Shown here: in pieces, positions 26,613 through 40,892 of the stretch
How the letters are laid out: every line of letters begins with the position of its first letter
How positions within the stretch are numbered: the stretch's first letter is position 1
Assembly (NCBI RefSeq): GCF_004522155.1
Contig: NZ_SDEA01000004.1
Coordinates: forward strand, 1-64,000
Length of the DNA: 64,000 nt
Origin: Paracoccus luteus
GTDB taxonomy: Bacteria > Pseudomonadota > Alphaproteobacteria > Rhodobacterales > Rhodobacteraceae
Direction of reading: 5' to 3'
Translations under genes and position numbers: made by a program
The notes under the pieces: model-generated
Seen by the model: the letters and a program-made list of their open reading frames with translations, nothing else
What the model was told of the DNA's origin: nothing
Database searches by the model: none

Positions 26613-27774
26613 ATGCCCGTCATCACCTGCATCGAGGATCTGAAGCGCATGCACCGCGCGCGCACGCCGCGGATGTTCTATGACTATGCGGAATCCGGCA
26701 GCTATACCGAGCAGACCTTCCGCGAGAACACGACGGATTTCCAGAAAATCCGCCTGCGCCAGAAGGTTGCGGTCGACATGTCAGGCAGGACACTGGCCAG
26801 CGAGATGGTCGGGATGCCGGTGTCCATGCCGGTCGCGCTGGCACCGGTCGGGCTGACCGGGATGCAGAACGCGGACGGCGAGATCAAGGCGGCGCGGGCG
26901 GCGGAAAAGGCGGGCATTCCCTTCTGCCTGTCCACGATGTCGATCTGTTCGCTGGAGGATGTGGCGGCCCACACCACCCAGCCCTTCATGTTCCAGCTTT
27001 ACGTCATGAAGGATCAGGACTTTCTTGAGGGGATCATCGCGCGCGCGCGCGATCAACTGCTCCGCGCTGGTGCTGACACTGGACCTGCAGATCCTTGGCC
27101 AGCGCCACAAGGATCTGAAGAACGGCCTGTCCGCGCCGCCCAAGCTGACGCCCTCGTCCATCGCCGACCTTGCCACCCGCTGGCGCTGGGGCATCGAGAT
27201 GCTGCAGACCAAGCGTCGGTTCTTCGGCAACATCGTGGGCCACGCCAAGGGCGTAACGGATACCGCGAACCTTGCCAGCTGGACGGCCGAGCAGTTCGAC
27301 CCGCAGCTTGACTGGACCAAGATCGCCCGCATCCGCGACCTGTGGGGCGGCAAGCTGATCCTGAAAGGCATCCTTGACGCCGAGGACGCGCGCATCGCGG
27401 CCGATTTCGGGGCCGACGCCATCGTGGTCAGCAACCACGGCGGCCGCCAGCTGGACGGGGCGCTGTCGTCGATCCGCATGCTGCCCGAGATCGTGGCGGC
27501 GGTCGGCGACCGGGTGGAAATCCACCTCGACAGCGGCATCCGGTCGGGTCAGGACGTGCTGAAGGCCATCGCACTTGGGGCGCATGCGACCTGGATCGGC
27601 CGCGCCTATATCCACGGCCTGGGCGCGATGGGCGAGGCGGGCGTCACCGCCGCGATCGAGGTGATCCGCAAGGAGCTGGACGTCTCGATGGCGCTGTGCG
27701 GCGAACGCGACATCGGCAATGTCGGCCGGCACAATGTGCTGGTGCCGACCGAATGGGCCACCGAATACGCCTGA
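26613..27774 (+). pseudogene. lldD: L-lactate dehydrogenase (FMN) LldD, frameshifted
   Basis: This is an alpha-hydroxy-acid oxidase of the LldD family, which oxidises L-lactate to pyruvate and feeds electrons to quinone. The N-terminal part (26613 to about 27038) reads MPVITCIEDLKRMHRARTP through FMFQLYVMKDQDFLEGII. The rest continues only in the next frame, from about 27052 (INCSALVLTLDLQILGQRH) to EWATEYA at 27774, including SNHGGRQLDGA (catalytic His) and HLDSGIRSG. Between them lies a 13-base run of alternating GC (27039-27051); 15 bases would restore one frame and a 387-residue protein. A 2-base slippage or a sequencing error is likely. As written, the product is truncated. Confidence 0.85.
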
Positions 27775-27777
27775 CGC

Positions 27778-28599
27778 CTAGGCGCGCAGGAACTCCAGCA
27801 GGTCGCGGTTCAGATCCTGCGCATGGGTCGCCGGGATGCCATGCGGCGCGCCGTCGTATTCCCGATAGGTGGCCTGCGGCAGCATCCCGGCCAGCCGCGC
27901 GCCGGTGGCCTTGATCGGCACGTTCTGGTCGGCGGTCCCGTGCACGATCAGCGCCGGGCACCCGATGGCGCCGACATCGCCGGTGAAATCCGTGCGCCCG
28001 AACGCATCCACGCAGGCGATGGTGGCAATGGGGCTGGCCATCATCGCCATGCCCCATGTCCAGTCCACCACCGCCTGGCTGACCGGCTTTTTCACCCATC
28101 CCATCCCATAAAAACCGGGAATGAAATCGCGAAAGAACGCCGGCCGGTCGGCGCGGATGCCGGCCTTCATCTCGTCCAGCACGGCGCCCGGCGCCCCGTC
28201 AGGGTTGGCGTCGGACTGCACCACCCCCGGCACCACCGACGAGATGAACGCCACCCGCGACACGCCCCGGCCCCCGTGCCGCGACATATAGCGGGCGACC
28301 TCGCCCCCGCCCATTGAAAACCCGACCAGCGCCGCGTCGGTCAGGCCGCGGGCGTTCATCACGGCGGCCATGTCGTCGGCCAGCGTGTCATAGTCATAGC
28401 CCGCCGCAGGCTGCGCCGAGCGTCCGAACCCGCGCCGGTCATAGCTGACGACGCGGTAACCGGCCTCGACCAGCGCCTGGGCCTGCTCTTCCCATGCGTC
28501 GGCGTTCAGGGGCCAGCCATGGATCAGCACCACCGGCCGCCCCTGCCCCCAGTCCTTGACATACAGTTCCACATCGTCGCTGGTCGTCACGCGGGTCAT
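27778..28599 (-). CDS. alpha/beta hydrolase (non-heme chloroperoxidase/arylesterase type)
   Basis: A 273-residue alpha/beta hydrolase. Its nucleophile elbow is GFSMGG with S95, the acid is D224 in HGTADQNVP and the base is H253 in GAPHG. The oxyanion region HGWPLNADAWEEQ and YDRRGFGRS are typical of the cofactor-free haloperoxidase/esterase subgroup; the physiological substrate is unknown. There is no signal peptide, so it is cytoplasmic. ATG 28599 follows AGGAGG by 5 bases. It converges on lldD with only 3 bases between stops. Confidence 0.88.
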   Translation of the reverse strand: MTRVTTSDDVELYVKDWGQGRPVVLIHGWPLNADAWEEQAQALVEAGYRVVSYDRRGFGRSAQPAAGYDYDTLADDMAAVMNARGLTDAALVGFSMGGGEVARYMSRHGGRGVSRVAFISSVVPGVVQSDANPDGAPGAVLDEMKAGIRADRPAFFRDFIPGFYGMGWVKKPVSQAVVDWTWGMAMMASPIATIACVDAFGRTDFTGDVGAIGCPALIVHGTADQNVPIKATGARLAGMLPQATYREYDGAPHGIPATHAQDLNRDLLEFLRA

Positions 28600-28756
28600 C
28601 GCCACCTCCTGTTCGTTCGCTGCCCGGCCAACGCCGCAGGCGGCCGACGGGGTCCATCCCCGCCCCCTTCACAAATGCGCCGCTTTCGGCTATGGGCCAC
28701 GCTTCCGGTCATGCACCCTTGGAGGATGGCCGGTCGCAACCTGAAAGGAATACAAC

Positions 28757-29380
28757 ATGGCCAAAGAGATCCCAGATCTGGTGGCCGAGGCACGCACGGG
28801 GACAGGCAAGGGGGCCGCCCGTCAAGCTCGCCGCAATGGCAAGGTGCCCGGCATCGTTTACGGCGACGGCAAAGAGCCGACGCCGATCCAGCTCGACTTC
28901 AACCCGCTGCTGACCCGCCTGCGCGCAGGCCGGTTCATGTCGACGCTGTTCAACCTGAAGATGGACGGCCAGGACGATGTCCGCGTCGTCTGCCGCGGCG
29001 TCCAGCGTGACGTGGTGAAAGACCTGCCGACGCACATCGACTTCATGCGCCTGCACCGCAACACGCGGGTGAACCTGTTCATCCACGTGGACTTCGTCAA
29101 CCACGAGGATGCCCCCGGCCTCAAGCGCGGCGGCACGCTGGTCGTCGTCCGCCCCGAGGTCGAGCTGATGGTGACCGCGTCGGACATCCCCGACCACATC
29201 ACGGTGGACCTGGCCGGCAAGAAGATCGGCGACGTGATCCACATCCAGGACGTCCAGCTGCCGGCCGGCGCCAAGCCGACCATCGACCGCAACTTCGTCA
29301 TCGCCAACATCGCCGCGCCCTCGGGCCTGCGGTCGGCCGACAACGAGGATGAGGCCGAGGCCGCACCCGCCGAGGCGTGA
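28757..29380 (+). CDS. rplY: 50S ribosomal protein L25/general stress protein Ctc
   Basis: A 207-residue L25 of the long Ctc type. The N-terminal domain (about 1-95) binds 5S rRNA; it starts [31 protein letters not shown]-terminal TL5-type beta domain follows ([24 protein letters not shown]). The tail is acidic ([12 protein letters not shown]). AAAGGAA lies about 6 bases before ATG 28757, and a strong terminator follows, so the gene is likely monocistronic. Confidence 0.95.
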   Translation: MAKEIPDLVAEARTGTGKGAARQARRNGKVPGIVYGDGKEPTPIQLDFNPLLTRLRAGRFMSTLFNLKMDGQDDVRVVCRGVQRDVVKDLPTHIDFMRLHRNTRVNLFIHVDFVNHEDAPGLKRGGTLVVVRPEVELMVTASDIPDHITVDLAGKKIGDVIHIQDVQLPAGAKPTIDRNFVIANIAAPSGLRSADNEDEAEAAPAEA

Positions 29381-29406
29381 TCCGGCCGCATGTGCCGACA
29401 TGATCG

Positions 29407-29434
29407 GGGCGGCGCCGCAGGGCGCCGCCCTTTT
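29407..29434 (+). terminator. intrinsic terminator after rplY
   Basis: GGGCGGCGCC (29407-29416) and GGCGCCGCCC (29421-29430) form a perfect 10-bp stem with a 4-base loop, followed by TTTT. It lies 27 bases after the rplY stop. Confidence 0.85.
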
Positions 29435-29499
29435 CCGTGCCGCTCCTGACCGTGGCGCCCGCCCTTTCGCGCGCCGCGCCGGGCTGCTAGACCGCCCCG

Positions 29500-30852
29500 A
29501 TGACCGAACCCGTCCATATCATCGGCGCCGGCCTTGCCGGGTCCGAGGCCGCCTGGCAGCTCGCCCGCGCGGGCGTTCCCGCCATCCTGCACGAGATGCG
29601 CCCCGCCGTCGGCACCTTTGCCCACCGCACCGGCGACTGCGCCGAGATGGTCTGTTCCAACAGCTTCCGGTCCGATGACGACGTGATGAACGCCGTGGGC
29701 CAGCTGCACTGGGAAATGCGCGCGGCGGGCGGGCTGATCATGGCGATGGCCGACCGCCACAAGCTGCCCGCGGGCGGAGCGCTGGCCGTGGACCGCGACG
29801 CATTCTCCGCCGACGTGACCGCTGCCTTGCGGGCCGAGCCGCTGGTCACGATCGTCCCCGGCGAAATCACCGACCTGCCGACCGCGGGGCGCTGGATCGT
29901 GGCGACCGGCCCGCTGACGTCGGACGCGCTGGCGCAGTCGATCCGCGCGGCCACGGGGGCCGAGGCGCTGGCGTTCTTTGACGCGATCGCCCCCATCGTC
30001 CACGCCGAGACGATCGACATGGGCGTGGCCTGGCGGCAGTCGCGCTATGACAAGGGCGAGACCGAGGACGAGCGGACCGCCTATATCAACTGCCCGATGA
30101 CGCGCGCCGAATACGATGCGTTCATCGACGCGCTGCTGGCCGCCGACAAGACCGAGTTCCGCGAGGGCGAGACCGCCGGCTATTTCGACGGCTGCCTGCC
30201 CATCGAGGTCATGGCCGAGCGCGGCCGCGAGACCCTGCGCCACGGCCCGATGAAGCCGGTGGGACTGACGAACGCCCACGACCCGGCCCGGAAACCTTAT
30301 GCAGTGGTGCAACTTCGCCGCGATAACGCGCTGGGGACGCTGTACAATATCGTCGGCTTCCAGACCAAGATGAAATACGGGGCGCAGACCCAGGTGTTCC
30401 GCATGATACCGGGCCTGCAGAACGCCAGCTTTGCCCGACTGGGGGGCATCCACCGCAACACCTTCCTGAACTCGCCCACGCTGCTGGACGAACGGCTGCG
30501 CCTGCGGTCCAGACAGAACCTCAGCTTTGCCGGGCAAGTCACTGGGGTGGAAGGTTATGTCGAAAGCGCCGCGATGGGCCTGCTGGCCGGCCGGATGGCC
30601 GCGGCCGAGGCACTGGGGCGCGACCTGCCGCCCCCCGCCGGCACGACCGCAATGGGGGCGCTGGTCCACCACATCACCGGCGGCGCCGAGGCAAAGACCT
30701 TTCAGCCGATGAACGTGAACTTCGGCCTGTTCCCCCCGGTCGAGGCCAAGGGCGGCCGCCGCGGCCGCGCCGCGCGCTATCCGGCCTATACCGACCGCGC
30801 CAAGCAGGATTTCAGCGCGTGGCTCGCCGCCCAAGCGACGCTGCAGGCGTGA
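29500..30852 (+). CDS. trmFO: tRNA (uracil-54-C5) methyltransferase TrmFO, folate-dependent
   Basis: A 450-residue flavoprotein that makes ribothymidine at position 54 of tRNA using methylenetetrahydrofolate. The N-terminal FAD motif is [14 protein letters not shown]. Family signatures include [96 protein letters not shown]. The length is standard. It overlaps gluQ by GTGA, so the two tRNA-modification genes are coupled. Confidence 0.96.
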   Translation: MTEPVHIIGAGLAGSEAAWQLARAGVPAILHEMRPAVGTFAHRTGDCAEMVCSNSFRSDDDVMNAVGQLHWEMRAAGGLIMAMADRHKLPAGGALAVDRDAFSADVTAALRAEPLVTIVPGEITDLPTAGRWIVATGPLTSDALAQSIRAATGAEALAFFDAIAPIVHAETIDMGVAWRQSRYDKGETEDERTAYINCPMTRAEYDAFIDALLAADKTEFREGETAGYFDGCLPIEVMAERGRETLRHGPMKPVGLTNAHDPARKPYAVVQLRRDNALGTLYNIVGFQTKMKYGAQTQVFRMIPGLQNASFARLGGIHRNTFLNSPTLLDERLRLRSRQNLSFAGQVTGVEGYVESAAMGLLAGRMAAAEALGRDLPPPAGTTAMGALVHHITGGAEAKTFQPMNVNFGLFPPVEAKGGRRGRAARYPAYTDRAKQDFSAWLAAQATLQA

Positions 30853-31685
30853 TCCGCACGCGGTTTGCGCCCTCGCCCACCGGGCCGCTGCACCTGGGCC
30901 ATGCTTTTGCGGCGCTGACCGCCGCGCGACTGGCCGACCCCGGCCAGTTCCTGCTGCGGATCGAGGACATCGACCGCAGCCGCTGCCGCCCGGAGTGGGA
31001 GGCCGCGATCATGGATGACCTGCGCTGGCTGGGGCTGGACTGGCCGCAGCCGGTGATGCGCCAGTCCGACCGGCTGCCCGCCTATCGCGCGGCGCTGGAC
31101 CGGCTGGCGGACGTGGGCCTGACCTATCCCTGCCGCTGCCGGCGCGCCGACATCGCCGCGGCGCTGTCCGCCCCGCAAGAAGGCGCGACGGGCCCGGACG
31201 GTCCAGTCTATCCCGGCACCTGCCGCGGGCGCGCGATGGCCGATGCGGGGCCGGACGACGCGATCAGGCTGGACGTCGCGCGGGCGTTCCACCATCTGGG
31301 CGCCGACGGCGTGGGTTTCTTCGATCAGGCGGTCATGCCGGGTTACGAACACCGTCTGGGTGCCGACGACTTTCTCGGCGGTATCGGCGACGTGGTTCTG
31401 GCGCGCCGCGGCATCGGCACAAGCTATCATCTGTCGGTGGTCGTGGACGACGCCGCACAGGGGATCACCCTTGTGACAAGGGGGAAAGATCTTTTCGACT
31501 CAACCTATATCCACGCTCTTCTTCAAAGCCTTCTCGGATACGGTCGGCCGCTTTATCATCATCATCGGCTGATCCGCGACGCTGCGGGCAAGCGCCTGGC
31601 CAAGCGCGACGACGCCCGCGCCATCAGCCTGTATCGGACCCAGGGCGCCACGCCTGCCGACGTGGCCGCAATGGTGGGGCTTTAG
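30849..31685 (+). CDS. gluQ: glutamyl-Q tRNA(Asp) synthetase GluQ
   Basis: A 278-residue truncated glutamyl-tRNA synthetase paralogue that attaches glutamate to queuosine 34 of tRNA(Asp). It has the catalytic core only: [16 protein letters not shown] (HIGH-like), the zinc-type cysteines in YPCRCRR and YPGTCRG, the DDF and [15 protein letters not shown] regions and [12 protein letters not shown] (KMSKS-like). There is no anticodon-binding domain, as expected. GTG 30849 overlaps the trmFO stop. The stop overlaps that of the convergent hisI by 4 bases. Confidence 0.93.
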   Translation: MIRTRFAPSPTGPLHLGHAFAALTAARLADPGQFLLRIEDIDRSRCRPEWEAAIMDDLRWLGLDWPQPVMRQSDRLPAYRAALDRLADVGLTYPCRCRRADIAAALSAPQEGATGPDGPVYPGTCRGRAMADAGPDDAIRLDVARAFHHLGADGVGFFDQAVMPGYEHRLGADDFLGGIGDVVLARRGIGTSYHLSVVVDDAAQGITLVTRGKDLFDSTYIHALLQSLLGYGRPLYHHHRLIRDAAGKRLAKRDDARAISLYRTQGATPADVAAMVGL

Positions 31686-32038
31686 GCTTCCGGCGCCATC
31701 AACACGACCTCGGCCCCCTGGCGGATGGCGGTATAAAAGCAGGTCCGCCGGTTGGTGTGGCACGCGGGGCCCGCCTGATCGACCCGCAGCAGCAGGCAGT
31801 CGCGGTCGCAATCGACCCGCATCTCGACCAGCCGCTGGGTGTGGCCCGAGGTTTCGCCCTTGACCCAGAACGATTGTCTCGATCTGGACCAATAGGTTAC
31901 GAACGGCCCTTCCAGCGTTTTCCGCACCGCGTCGATGTTCATCCACGCCATCATCAGCACCTCGCCCGTGGCATGGTCCTGCGCGATGGCCGGGATCAGG
32001 CCATTGCCATCGAAACGCAGGCTGGCGAGGTCGAACAT
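31682..32038 (-). CDS. hisI: phosphoribosyl-AMP cyclohydrolase HisI
   Basis: A 118-residue enzyme opening the purine ring of phosphoribosyl-AMP in histidine synthesis. It contains [41 protein letters not shown], the magnesium/zinc motif DCDRDCLLL and [13 protein letters not shown]. There is no HisE domain attached; in this group HisE is separate. It lies alone here, divergent from the IscU-like gene and overlapping gluQ tail to tail. Confidence 0.95.
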   Translation of the reverse strand: MFDLASLRFDGNGLIPAIAQDHATGEVLMMAWMNIDAVRKTLEGPFVTYWSRSRQSFWVKGETSGHTQRLVEMRVDCDRDCLLLRVDQAGPACHTNRRTCFYTAIRQGAEVVLMAPEA

Positions 32039-32125
32039 CGGGTTTTCCTTTCGTGACGTCGCACCTATCTAACGGGGCAAGGCGCGCCGGGAAAGCAGCG
32101 GCGCGACCAAGCCGAAGGAACCGCA

Positions 32126-32554
32126 ATGGCCGACGACGACCTGATGGCGCTGTATTCGCGCCGCCTGCTGGCGCTGGCGGCGGACATTCCGCATCTGGGC
32201 CGGCTGGCGCAGCCGACGGGCGTCGCCACGCGGCGGTCGCCGCAATGCGGGTCCACGATTACGGCCCATGTCACGCTGCAGGACGGACGTGTCACGGATT
32301 TCGCGCAAGAGGTGCGGGCCTGCGCCCTGGGTCAGGCCTCGGCCGCGGTGCTGGGGGCGGCTGTGATCGGACGCACGCCCGCCGAACTTGCCGCCGCCCG
32401 CAACAGCCTGCAGTCCATGCTGCGCGAGGGCGGCCCGGCGCCGGGCGGCCCCTTTGCCGGGGCCGAGGCGCTGACGCCCGCACGTGATTTCCCCAATCGC
32501 CACGCCTCGATCATGCTGGCGTGGGAGGCCGCGGCCGAGGCCGCCGGCGCATGA
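32126..32554 (+). CDS. IscU/NifU-like iron-sulfur scaffold family protein
   Basis: A 142-residue protein of the IscU/NifU N-terminal family. The first ligand-type cysteine is C41 in RRSPQCGSTI, which parallels the NPxCGD loop, and the second is C66 in RACALGQASAA. The third cysteine expected in the C-terminal helix of scaffolds is absent; the tail is alanine-rich. It may therefore be a diverged paralogue rather than the main scaffold. It is divergent from hisI. Confidence 0.7.
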   Translation: MADDDLMALYSRRLLALAADIPHLGRLAQPTGVATRRSPQCGSTITAHVTLQDGRVTDFAQEVRACALGQASAAVLGAAVIGRTPAELAAARNSLQSMLREGGPAPGGPFAGAEALTPARDFPNRHASIMLAWEAAAEAAGA

Positions 32555-32661
32555 AAAAGGCCGGCCCGGGGGACGGGCCGGCCAGTTGCGCGTGACCATT
32601 GCCGGGGAACGGCGGTTCGCGACCAGGCGGGATCGCGGGGGCAACGCGGGGCAGAACGGGT

Positions 32662-32772
32662 TCAGGCGCCGACCAGCGCCGGCAGCCACAGCGCGGCAAT
32701 GGTCGCGGCGCAAATGGCCGCGACGCCAAGCACGTCGGCAAGCGCATCGGGCAAGGGTGAGAGAGGGTTCAT
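32662..32772 (-). CDS. 36-residue single-helix membrane peptide
   Basis: A short frame with product starting MNPLSPLPDALADVLG and ending in a hydrophobic helix (ICAATIAALWLPALV). AGAGG lies about 8 bases before ATG 32772. It sits in the otherwise empty gap between the IscU-like gene and recG. There is no family assignment; the good ribosome-binding site and membrane helix are the only support. Confidence 0.45.
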   Translation of the reverse strand: MNPLSPLPDALADVLGVAAICAATIAALWLPALVGA

Positions 32773-32852
32773 GGCGCGGCCTCTTGAATGCTGTTGCCAT
32801 TTTGTTCTCACAACGGGCGACTGGAGTAAAGAACTTTTTAAGAACATTCACG

Positions 32853-37303
<4,451 letters not shown>

Positions 37304-38023
37304 TCAGGCCCCGACGGCAAGCCGCTCGGCATGGATCGCGGGCGTGTCCTGCGGATCGCGCAGGACATAGCCGCGGCCCCAGACCGTCTCGATGTGGCTT
37401 TCCCCGCCCATCGCCTCGGCCAGTTTCTTGCGCAGCTTGCAGATGAACACGTCGATGATCTTCAGTTCCGGCTCGTCCATGCCGCCGTAAAGATGGTTCA
37501 GGAACATCTCTTTCGTCAGGGTCGTGCCCTTGCGCAGGCTGAGCAGTTCGAGGATCTGGTATTCCTTGCCCGTCAGGTTGACCGCGCGCCCGTCCACCTC
37601 GACCGAGCGGGCGTCGATGTTGACCAGCATGCGGCCCGTGCGGATGACGGCCTGGCTGTGGCCCTTGGACCGGCGGATGATGGCCTGGATGCGGGCGACC
37701 AGCTCCTCGCGATGGAAGGGCTTGGTCATGTAGTCGTCCGCGCCAAAGCCGAAACCGCGCAGCTTGATCTCGGTGTCGTCCGCGCCCGTCAGGATCAGGG
37801 TCGGCGTGTCGATGCGCGACATGCGGATCTGGCGCAGCACCTCCATCCCGTTCATGTCGGGCAGGTCCAGATCCAGCAGGATCAGGTCATAGTCGTAAAG
37901 CTTGGCCAGATCGACGCCTTCCTCGCCCATGTCGGTCAGATAGACGTTGAAACTGGCGTGCAGCAGCATCAATTCGATGCTGCGCGCGGTGGTCGGATCA
38001 TCCTCGACCAGCAAGATCCGCAT
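37304..38023 (-). CDS. ctrA: cell-cycle response regulator CtrA
   Basis: A 239-residue OmpR-type response regulator. The receiver has the acidic pair in LLVEDDP, phosphoacceptor D51 in [13 protein letters not shown] and the KPF lysine. The winged-helix DNA-binding domain includes [32 protein letters not shown] and [12 protein letters not shown], a near-invariant CtrA stretch. In Rhodobacteraceae CtrA governs motility, gene-transfer agents and related traits. ATG 38023 follows GGAGG. The upstream gap has a CtrA-like site, suggesting autoregulation. It lies downstream of sciP. Confidence 0.97.
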   Translation of the reverse strand: MRILLVEDDPTTARSIELMLLHASFNVYLTDMGEEGVDLAKLYDYDLILLDLDLPDMNGMEVLRQIRMSRIDTPTLILTGADDTEIKLRGFGFGADDYMTKPFHREELVARIQAIIRRSKGHSQAVIRTGRMLVNIDARSVEVDGRAVNLTGKEYQILELLSLRKGTTLTKEMFLNHLYGGMDEPELKIIDVFICKLRKKLAEAMGGESHIETVWGRGYVLRDPQDTPAIHAERLAVGA

Positions 38024-38073
38024 GGGTCGTCCCTCCGATAGTCGTTGTGCTTCCGACCTTTGCGGACGATTGG

Positions 38074-38089
38074 TTAACATCTGGTGAAC
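38074..38089 (-). promoter_or_regulatory. CtrA-like binding site upstream of ctrA
   Basis: Read on the minus strand: TTCA-CCAGATG-TTAA, one base off the TTAA-N7-TTAA consensus, followed by CC. A TTGACC hexamer lies just upstream (38091-38096), so the site would overlap the core promoter of ctrA. Confidence 0.5.
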
Positions 38090-38107
38090 GGGTCAACATA
38101 ATTCGCG

Positions 38108-38392
38108 TTACAGTTGTGCGGGCGCGCGAAAGCGTTGCAGGGCCGTCACCTTCAGCCCGGCCAGCCCGTGGCGCTGCACGGCGTCGGCCCAGCCGTCCAA
38201 CTCCTCGTCGGTCAGCCCGTATCGTTGCAGCGCCTGTTCACGCGTCAGCAGGCCGTGCTGGATGGCGCGCACGACGATCGCCTTGCGGCGCGCGATCCAG
38301 CGCGCGTCCACCGCGGGCAGATCGGCCAGCGTCAGGATCGTGCCGTCGGGCAGCGTCGCCGTCCGCGGACCTGCTGTTTTCCTGACGAACAT
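38108..38392 (-). CDS. sciP: SciP-like CtrA inhibitory protein (DUF1153)
   Basis: A 94-residue DUF1153 protein. In Caulobacter SciP binds CtrA and blocks its activation of target promoters. Family signatures are present: [57 protein letters not shown] and [18 protein letters not shown]. The middle is a helix-turn-helix. ATG 38392 follows a GGGGTGG stretch. It is upstream of ctrA on the same strand, separated by about 85 bases with a CtrA-like site between. Confidence 0.92.
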   Translation of the reverse strand: MFVRKTAGPRTATLPDGTILTLADLPAVDARWIARRKAIVVRAIQHGLLTREQALQRYGLTDEELDGWADAVQRHGLAGLKVTALQRFRAPAQL

Positions 38393-38441
38393 TTCCACCC
38401 CCTTCAGGCATAGACCACGAAAACCGTTTGCCACAAACGGC

Positions 38442-38456
38442 TTAACCCCCGGTCAA
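38442..38456 (-). promoter_or_regulatory. CtrA-like binding site upstream of sciP
   Basis: Read on the minus strand: TTGA-CCGGGGG-TTAA, one base off TTAA-N7-TTAA. It lies about 50 bases before the sciP start. Together with the site before ctrA it suggests CtrA acts on both genes. Confidence 0.4.
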
Positions 38457-38558
38457 CGGCCGGTCGCCCGCGGCTTGTGTTTTGCCCCTGTTTTCCTATA
38501 TTTTTCGGCAATTGCCGCGCAAACCCCGCGCCGCCACTGCCGCAAGGCTGGATCGCCC

Positions 38559-39722
38559 GTGACCGTTCAGACCCCTCCGGCGGCTTTTGCCGTCAACTCG
38601 CTGGGCTTTGCCAAGCCCGCCGCAGAAACCCGCGTCGTCGTGGCCATGTCGGGCGGCGTCGACAGCTCTGTCGTGGCCGCGATGCTGAAGGCCGAGGGCT
38701 ATGACGTCATCGGCGTCACGCTGCAGCTTTACGACCACGGCGCGGCGCTGAAGAAAAAGGGTGCCTGCTGCGCCGGGCAGGACATCCACGACGCGCGCCG
38801 CGTGGCCGAACGGATCGGCATCCCGCATTACGTTCTTGATTACGAAAACCGCTTTCGCGAATCGGTGATCGACGAATTCGCCGACGCCTATCTGGCGGGC
38901 GCGACGCCGGTGCCCTGCATCCGCTGCAACGAACGCGTAAAGTTCCGCGACCTGCTGCAAACCGCGCGCGAGCTGGACGCCGACTGCATGGCCACGGGAC
39001 ATTATATCCGCCGGCTGGACGGGCCGGACGGCGCGGAACTGCATTCCGCCGCCGATCCCAACCGCGATCAAAGCTATTTCCTGTTCTCGACCACCCGCGA
39101 ACAGCTGGAGTTCCTGCGCTTTCCGCTGGGCGGACTGGCCAGCAAGGCCGAGACCCGCGCCCTTGCGGGCGCCCACGGGCTGGCGGTGGCCGACAAGCCC
39201 GACAGCCAAGACATCTGCTTCGTCCCCGACGGCGATTATGCGGCGGTGATCGAAAAGCTGCGACCCGGCGCGGCCGATCCGGGCGAGATCGTGGACATGG
39301 ACGGGCGCGTGCTGGGCACCCATCGCGGCGTCATCCACTATACCATCGGCCAGCGCCGGGGCCTGGGCATCGGCGGGCTGGACACGCCGCTTTACGTCGT
39401 GCGCCTTGACCCCGACGCGCGCCACGTCGTCGTCGGCCCGCGCGAGGCGCTGGCGACGCGCGTGATCCCCGTGGCCGAGGTCAACTGGCTGGGCGACGGC
39501 GCGCTGACCGACGCGACCGAACGCAGCATCGCGGTCCGGGTCCGCTCGACCCGCCCGCCGGTCCCCGCCCTGCTGCGGCCGACCGGCCCGGCGACCGCGC
39601 ATGTCGAGCTGTTGACCCCCGAGGAAGGCGTCAGCCCCGGCCAGGCCTGCGTCTTCTATGAACCCGGCGCCACGCGCGTTCTTGGCGGCGGCTGGATCAC
39701 GGCGAAAGAGGTGCGGCGATGA
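38559..39722 (+). CDS. mnmA: tRNA-specific 2-thiouridylase MnmA
   Basis: A 387-residue enzyme that thiolates U34 of tRNA(Lys/Glu/Gln). It has the PP-loop [29 protein letters not shown], catalytic cysteines in [12 protein letters not shown] and [13 protein letters not shown], and MATGHYIRR. The family C-terminal segment follows ([12 protein letters not shown] and PGQACVFYE). The start is GTG 38559; the family N-terminus before [11 protein letters not shown] is variable. It overlaps gpx by ATGA. Confidence 0.93.
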   Translation: MTVQTPPAAFAVNSLGFAKPAAETRVVVAMSGGVDSSVVAAMLKAEGYDVIGVTLQLYDHGAALKKKGACCAGQDIHDARRVAERIGIPHYVLDYENRFRESVIDEFADAYLAGATPVPCIRCNERVKFRDLLQTARELDADCMATGHYIRRLDGPDGAELHSAADPNRDQSYFLFSTTREQLEFLRFPLGGLASKAETRALAGAHGLAVADKPDSQDICFVPDGDYAAVIEKLRPGAADPGEIVDMDGRVLGTHRGVIHYTIGQRRGLGIGGLDTPLYVVRLDPDARHVVVGPREALATRVIPVAEVNWLGDGALTDATERSIAVRVRSTRPPVPALLRPTGPATAHVELLTPEEGVSPGQACVFYEPGATRVLGGGWITAKEVRR

Positions 39723-40270
39723 GCAAGGCGGACAGCATCCCCCTGCGGATGAACGACGGGGCGGACCTGACGCTGGCCGATCTGCGGGGCCAGGTCGTGC
39801 TGCTGGTCAACGTGGCGTCGAAATGCGGCCTGACGCCGCAATATGCGGGCCTCGAACGGCTGTGGCGGGACCGGCAGGCTGCCGGGTTGCGCGTCATCGG
39901 CGTGCCGTCGAACGATTTTCTGGGCCAGGAACCCGGCACCGATGCCGAGATCGCGGATTTCTGCGCCACGACCTATGACGTCACCTTTCCGCTTGCCGCC
40001 AAGACGCCTGTCACGGGCACGGACAAGCATCCGCTTTACGCCACGCTGATCGCCGCCCGCCCGCAGGCCGAGGGCGATGGTCCCATGCGCAAGCGGATGG
40101 CCGATCGCGGCTATGCCACGACCTCGGCGCCCGAGGTGCTGTGGAACTTTGAGAAGTTCCTGATCGGGCGCGATGGCCGGGTGATGGGCCGCTTTGCGCC
40201 CGAGGTCACGGCAGACGACCCGCGGCTGCTGTCCGCCATCGACGAGGCGCTGGCCGCATCCGCAGGATAG
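39719..40270 (+). CDS. glutathione peroxidase family protein
   Basis: A 183-residue thiol peroxidase of the GPx family. The active site is [12 protein letters not shown] with C36 in the place of selenocysteine, followed by [12 protein letters not shown] and [13 protein letters not shown] gap of ordinary length and no signal peptide suggest a cytoplasmic enzyme that reduces peroxides with thioredoxin or glutathione. ATG 39719 overlaps the mnmA stop (ATGA). Confidence 0.93.
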   Translation: MSKADSIPLRMNDGADLTLADLRGQVVLLVNVASKCGLTPQYAGLERLWRDRQAAGLRVIGVPSNDFLGQEPGTDAEIADFCATTYDVTFPLAAKTPVTGTDKHPLYATLIAARPQAEGDGPMRKRMADRGYATTSAPEVLWNFEKFLIGRDGRVMGRFAPEVTADDPRLLSAIDEALAASAG

Positions 40271-40344
40271 CAGCGACCACCCGTTGAAACGGCGGCGCAG
40301 TCATCCGCACCAGCGGCCCGCAACGCGGCGTCTGGCGTCCGGGG

Positions 40345-40752
40345 TCAGGCCGCAGCCGCCACGTCGCGGATGCGCCCCACCATCGCCCGGACCCCGTTCG
40401 ACCGCTGCGCCGACAGATGCGCGTCCAGTCCCAGCCGCGCCAGTTCCGCGGGGGCGTCCACGTCGGCCACCTGTTCGACCGGCAGGCCGGAATACAGCGC
40501 GTGCAGCACCGCGATCAGCCCGCGCACGATCAGCGCGTCGCTGTCGCCCTGGAAATCGAACCTGCCGCCCTCGATCCGGGGCATGATCCAGACCTGGCTT
40601 GCGCAACCCTCGACCTTGGTGGCGGGCACCTGCAGCGCCGGGTCCATCGGCGCCATCGCGCGGCCCAGTTCGATGACGTGGCGGTAGCGATCCTCCCAAT
40701 CGTCCAGAAAGGCAAAGGTATCGGCGATATCCTCGAAGGCGGGGGTGGCCAT
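40345..40752 (-). CDS. sufE: cysteine desulfuration protein SufE
   Basis: A 135-residue SufE family protein that accepts persulfide sulfur from a SufS-type desulfurase for Fe-S cluster assembly. The acceptor cysteine is C50 in KVEGCASQVWIMP; FDFQGDSDALIVRGLIAVL follows. The C-terminus has LDAHLSAQRSNGVRAMV, typical of the family. ATG 40752 is preferred: AAGGA lies 6 bases upstream; ATG 40767 is possible. It converges with the glutathione peroxidase gene. Confidence 0.93.
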   Translation of the reverse strand: MATPAFEDIADTFAFLDDWEDRYRHVIELGRAMAPMDPALQVPATKVEGCASQVWIMPRIEGGRFDFQGDSDALIVRGLIAVLHALYSGLPVEQVADVDAPAELARLGLDAHLSAQRSNGVRAMVGRIRDVAAAA

Positions 40753-40892
40753 CTCGCGTCCTTTCATCCTTGCGGCGGCGCGTCGCAGATGCCGGGGATA
40801 ACGCCTTGGCGCCGCAACGTCAAAGCGCCCCCTTCCGGGCGCGGCCCCTATCGCCTATCACGGGCGGCGAAGCCATTGGAAAGGCCGCACGC

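Noticed and set aside
30849..31685. A gluQ start 30 bases upstream at ATG 30819
   Set aside because: The GTG overlapping the trmFO stop directly begins the conserved [18 protein letters not shown] region, so the longer form is unnecessary.
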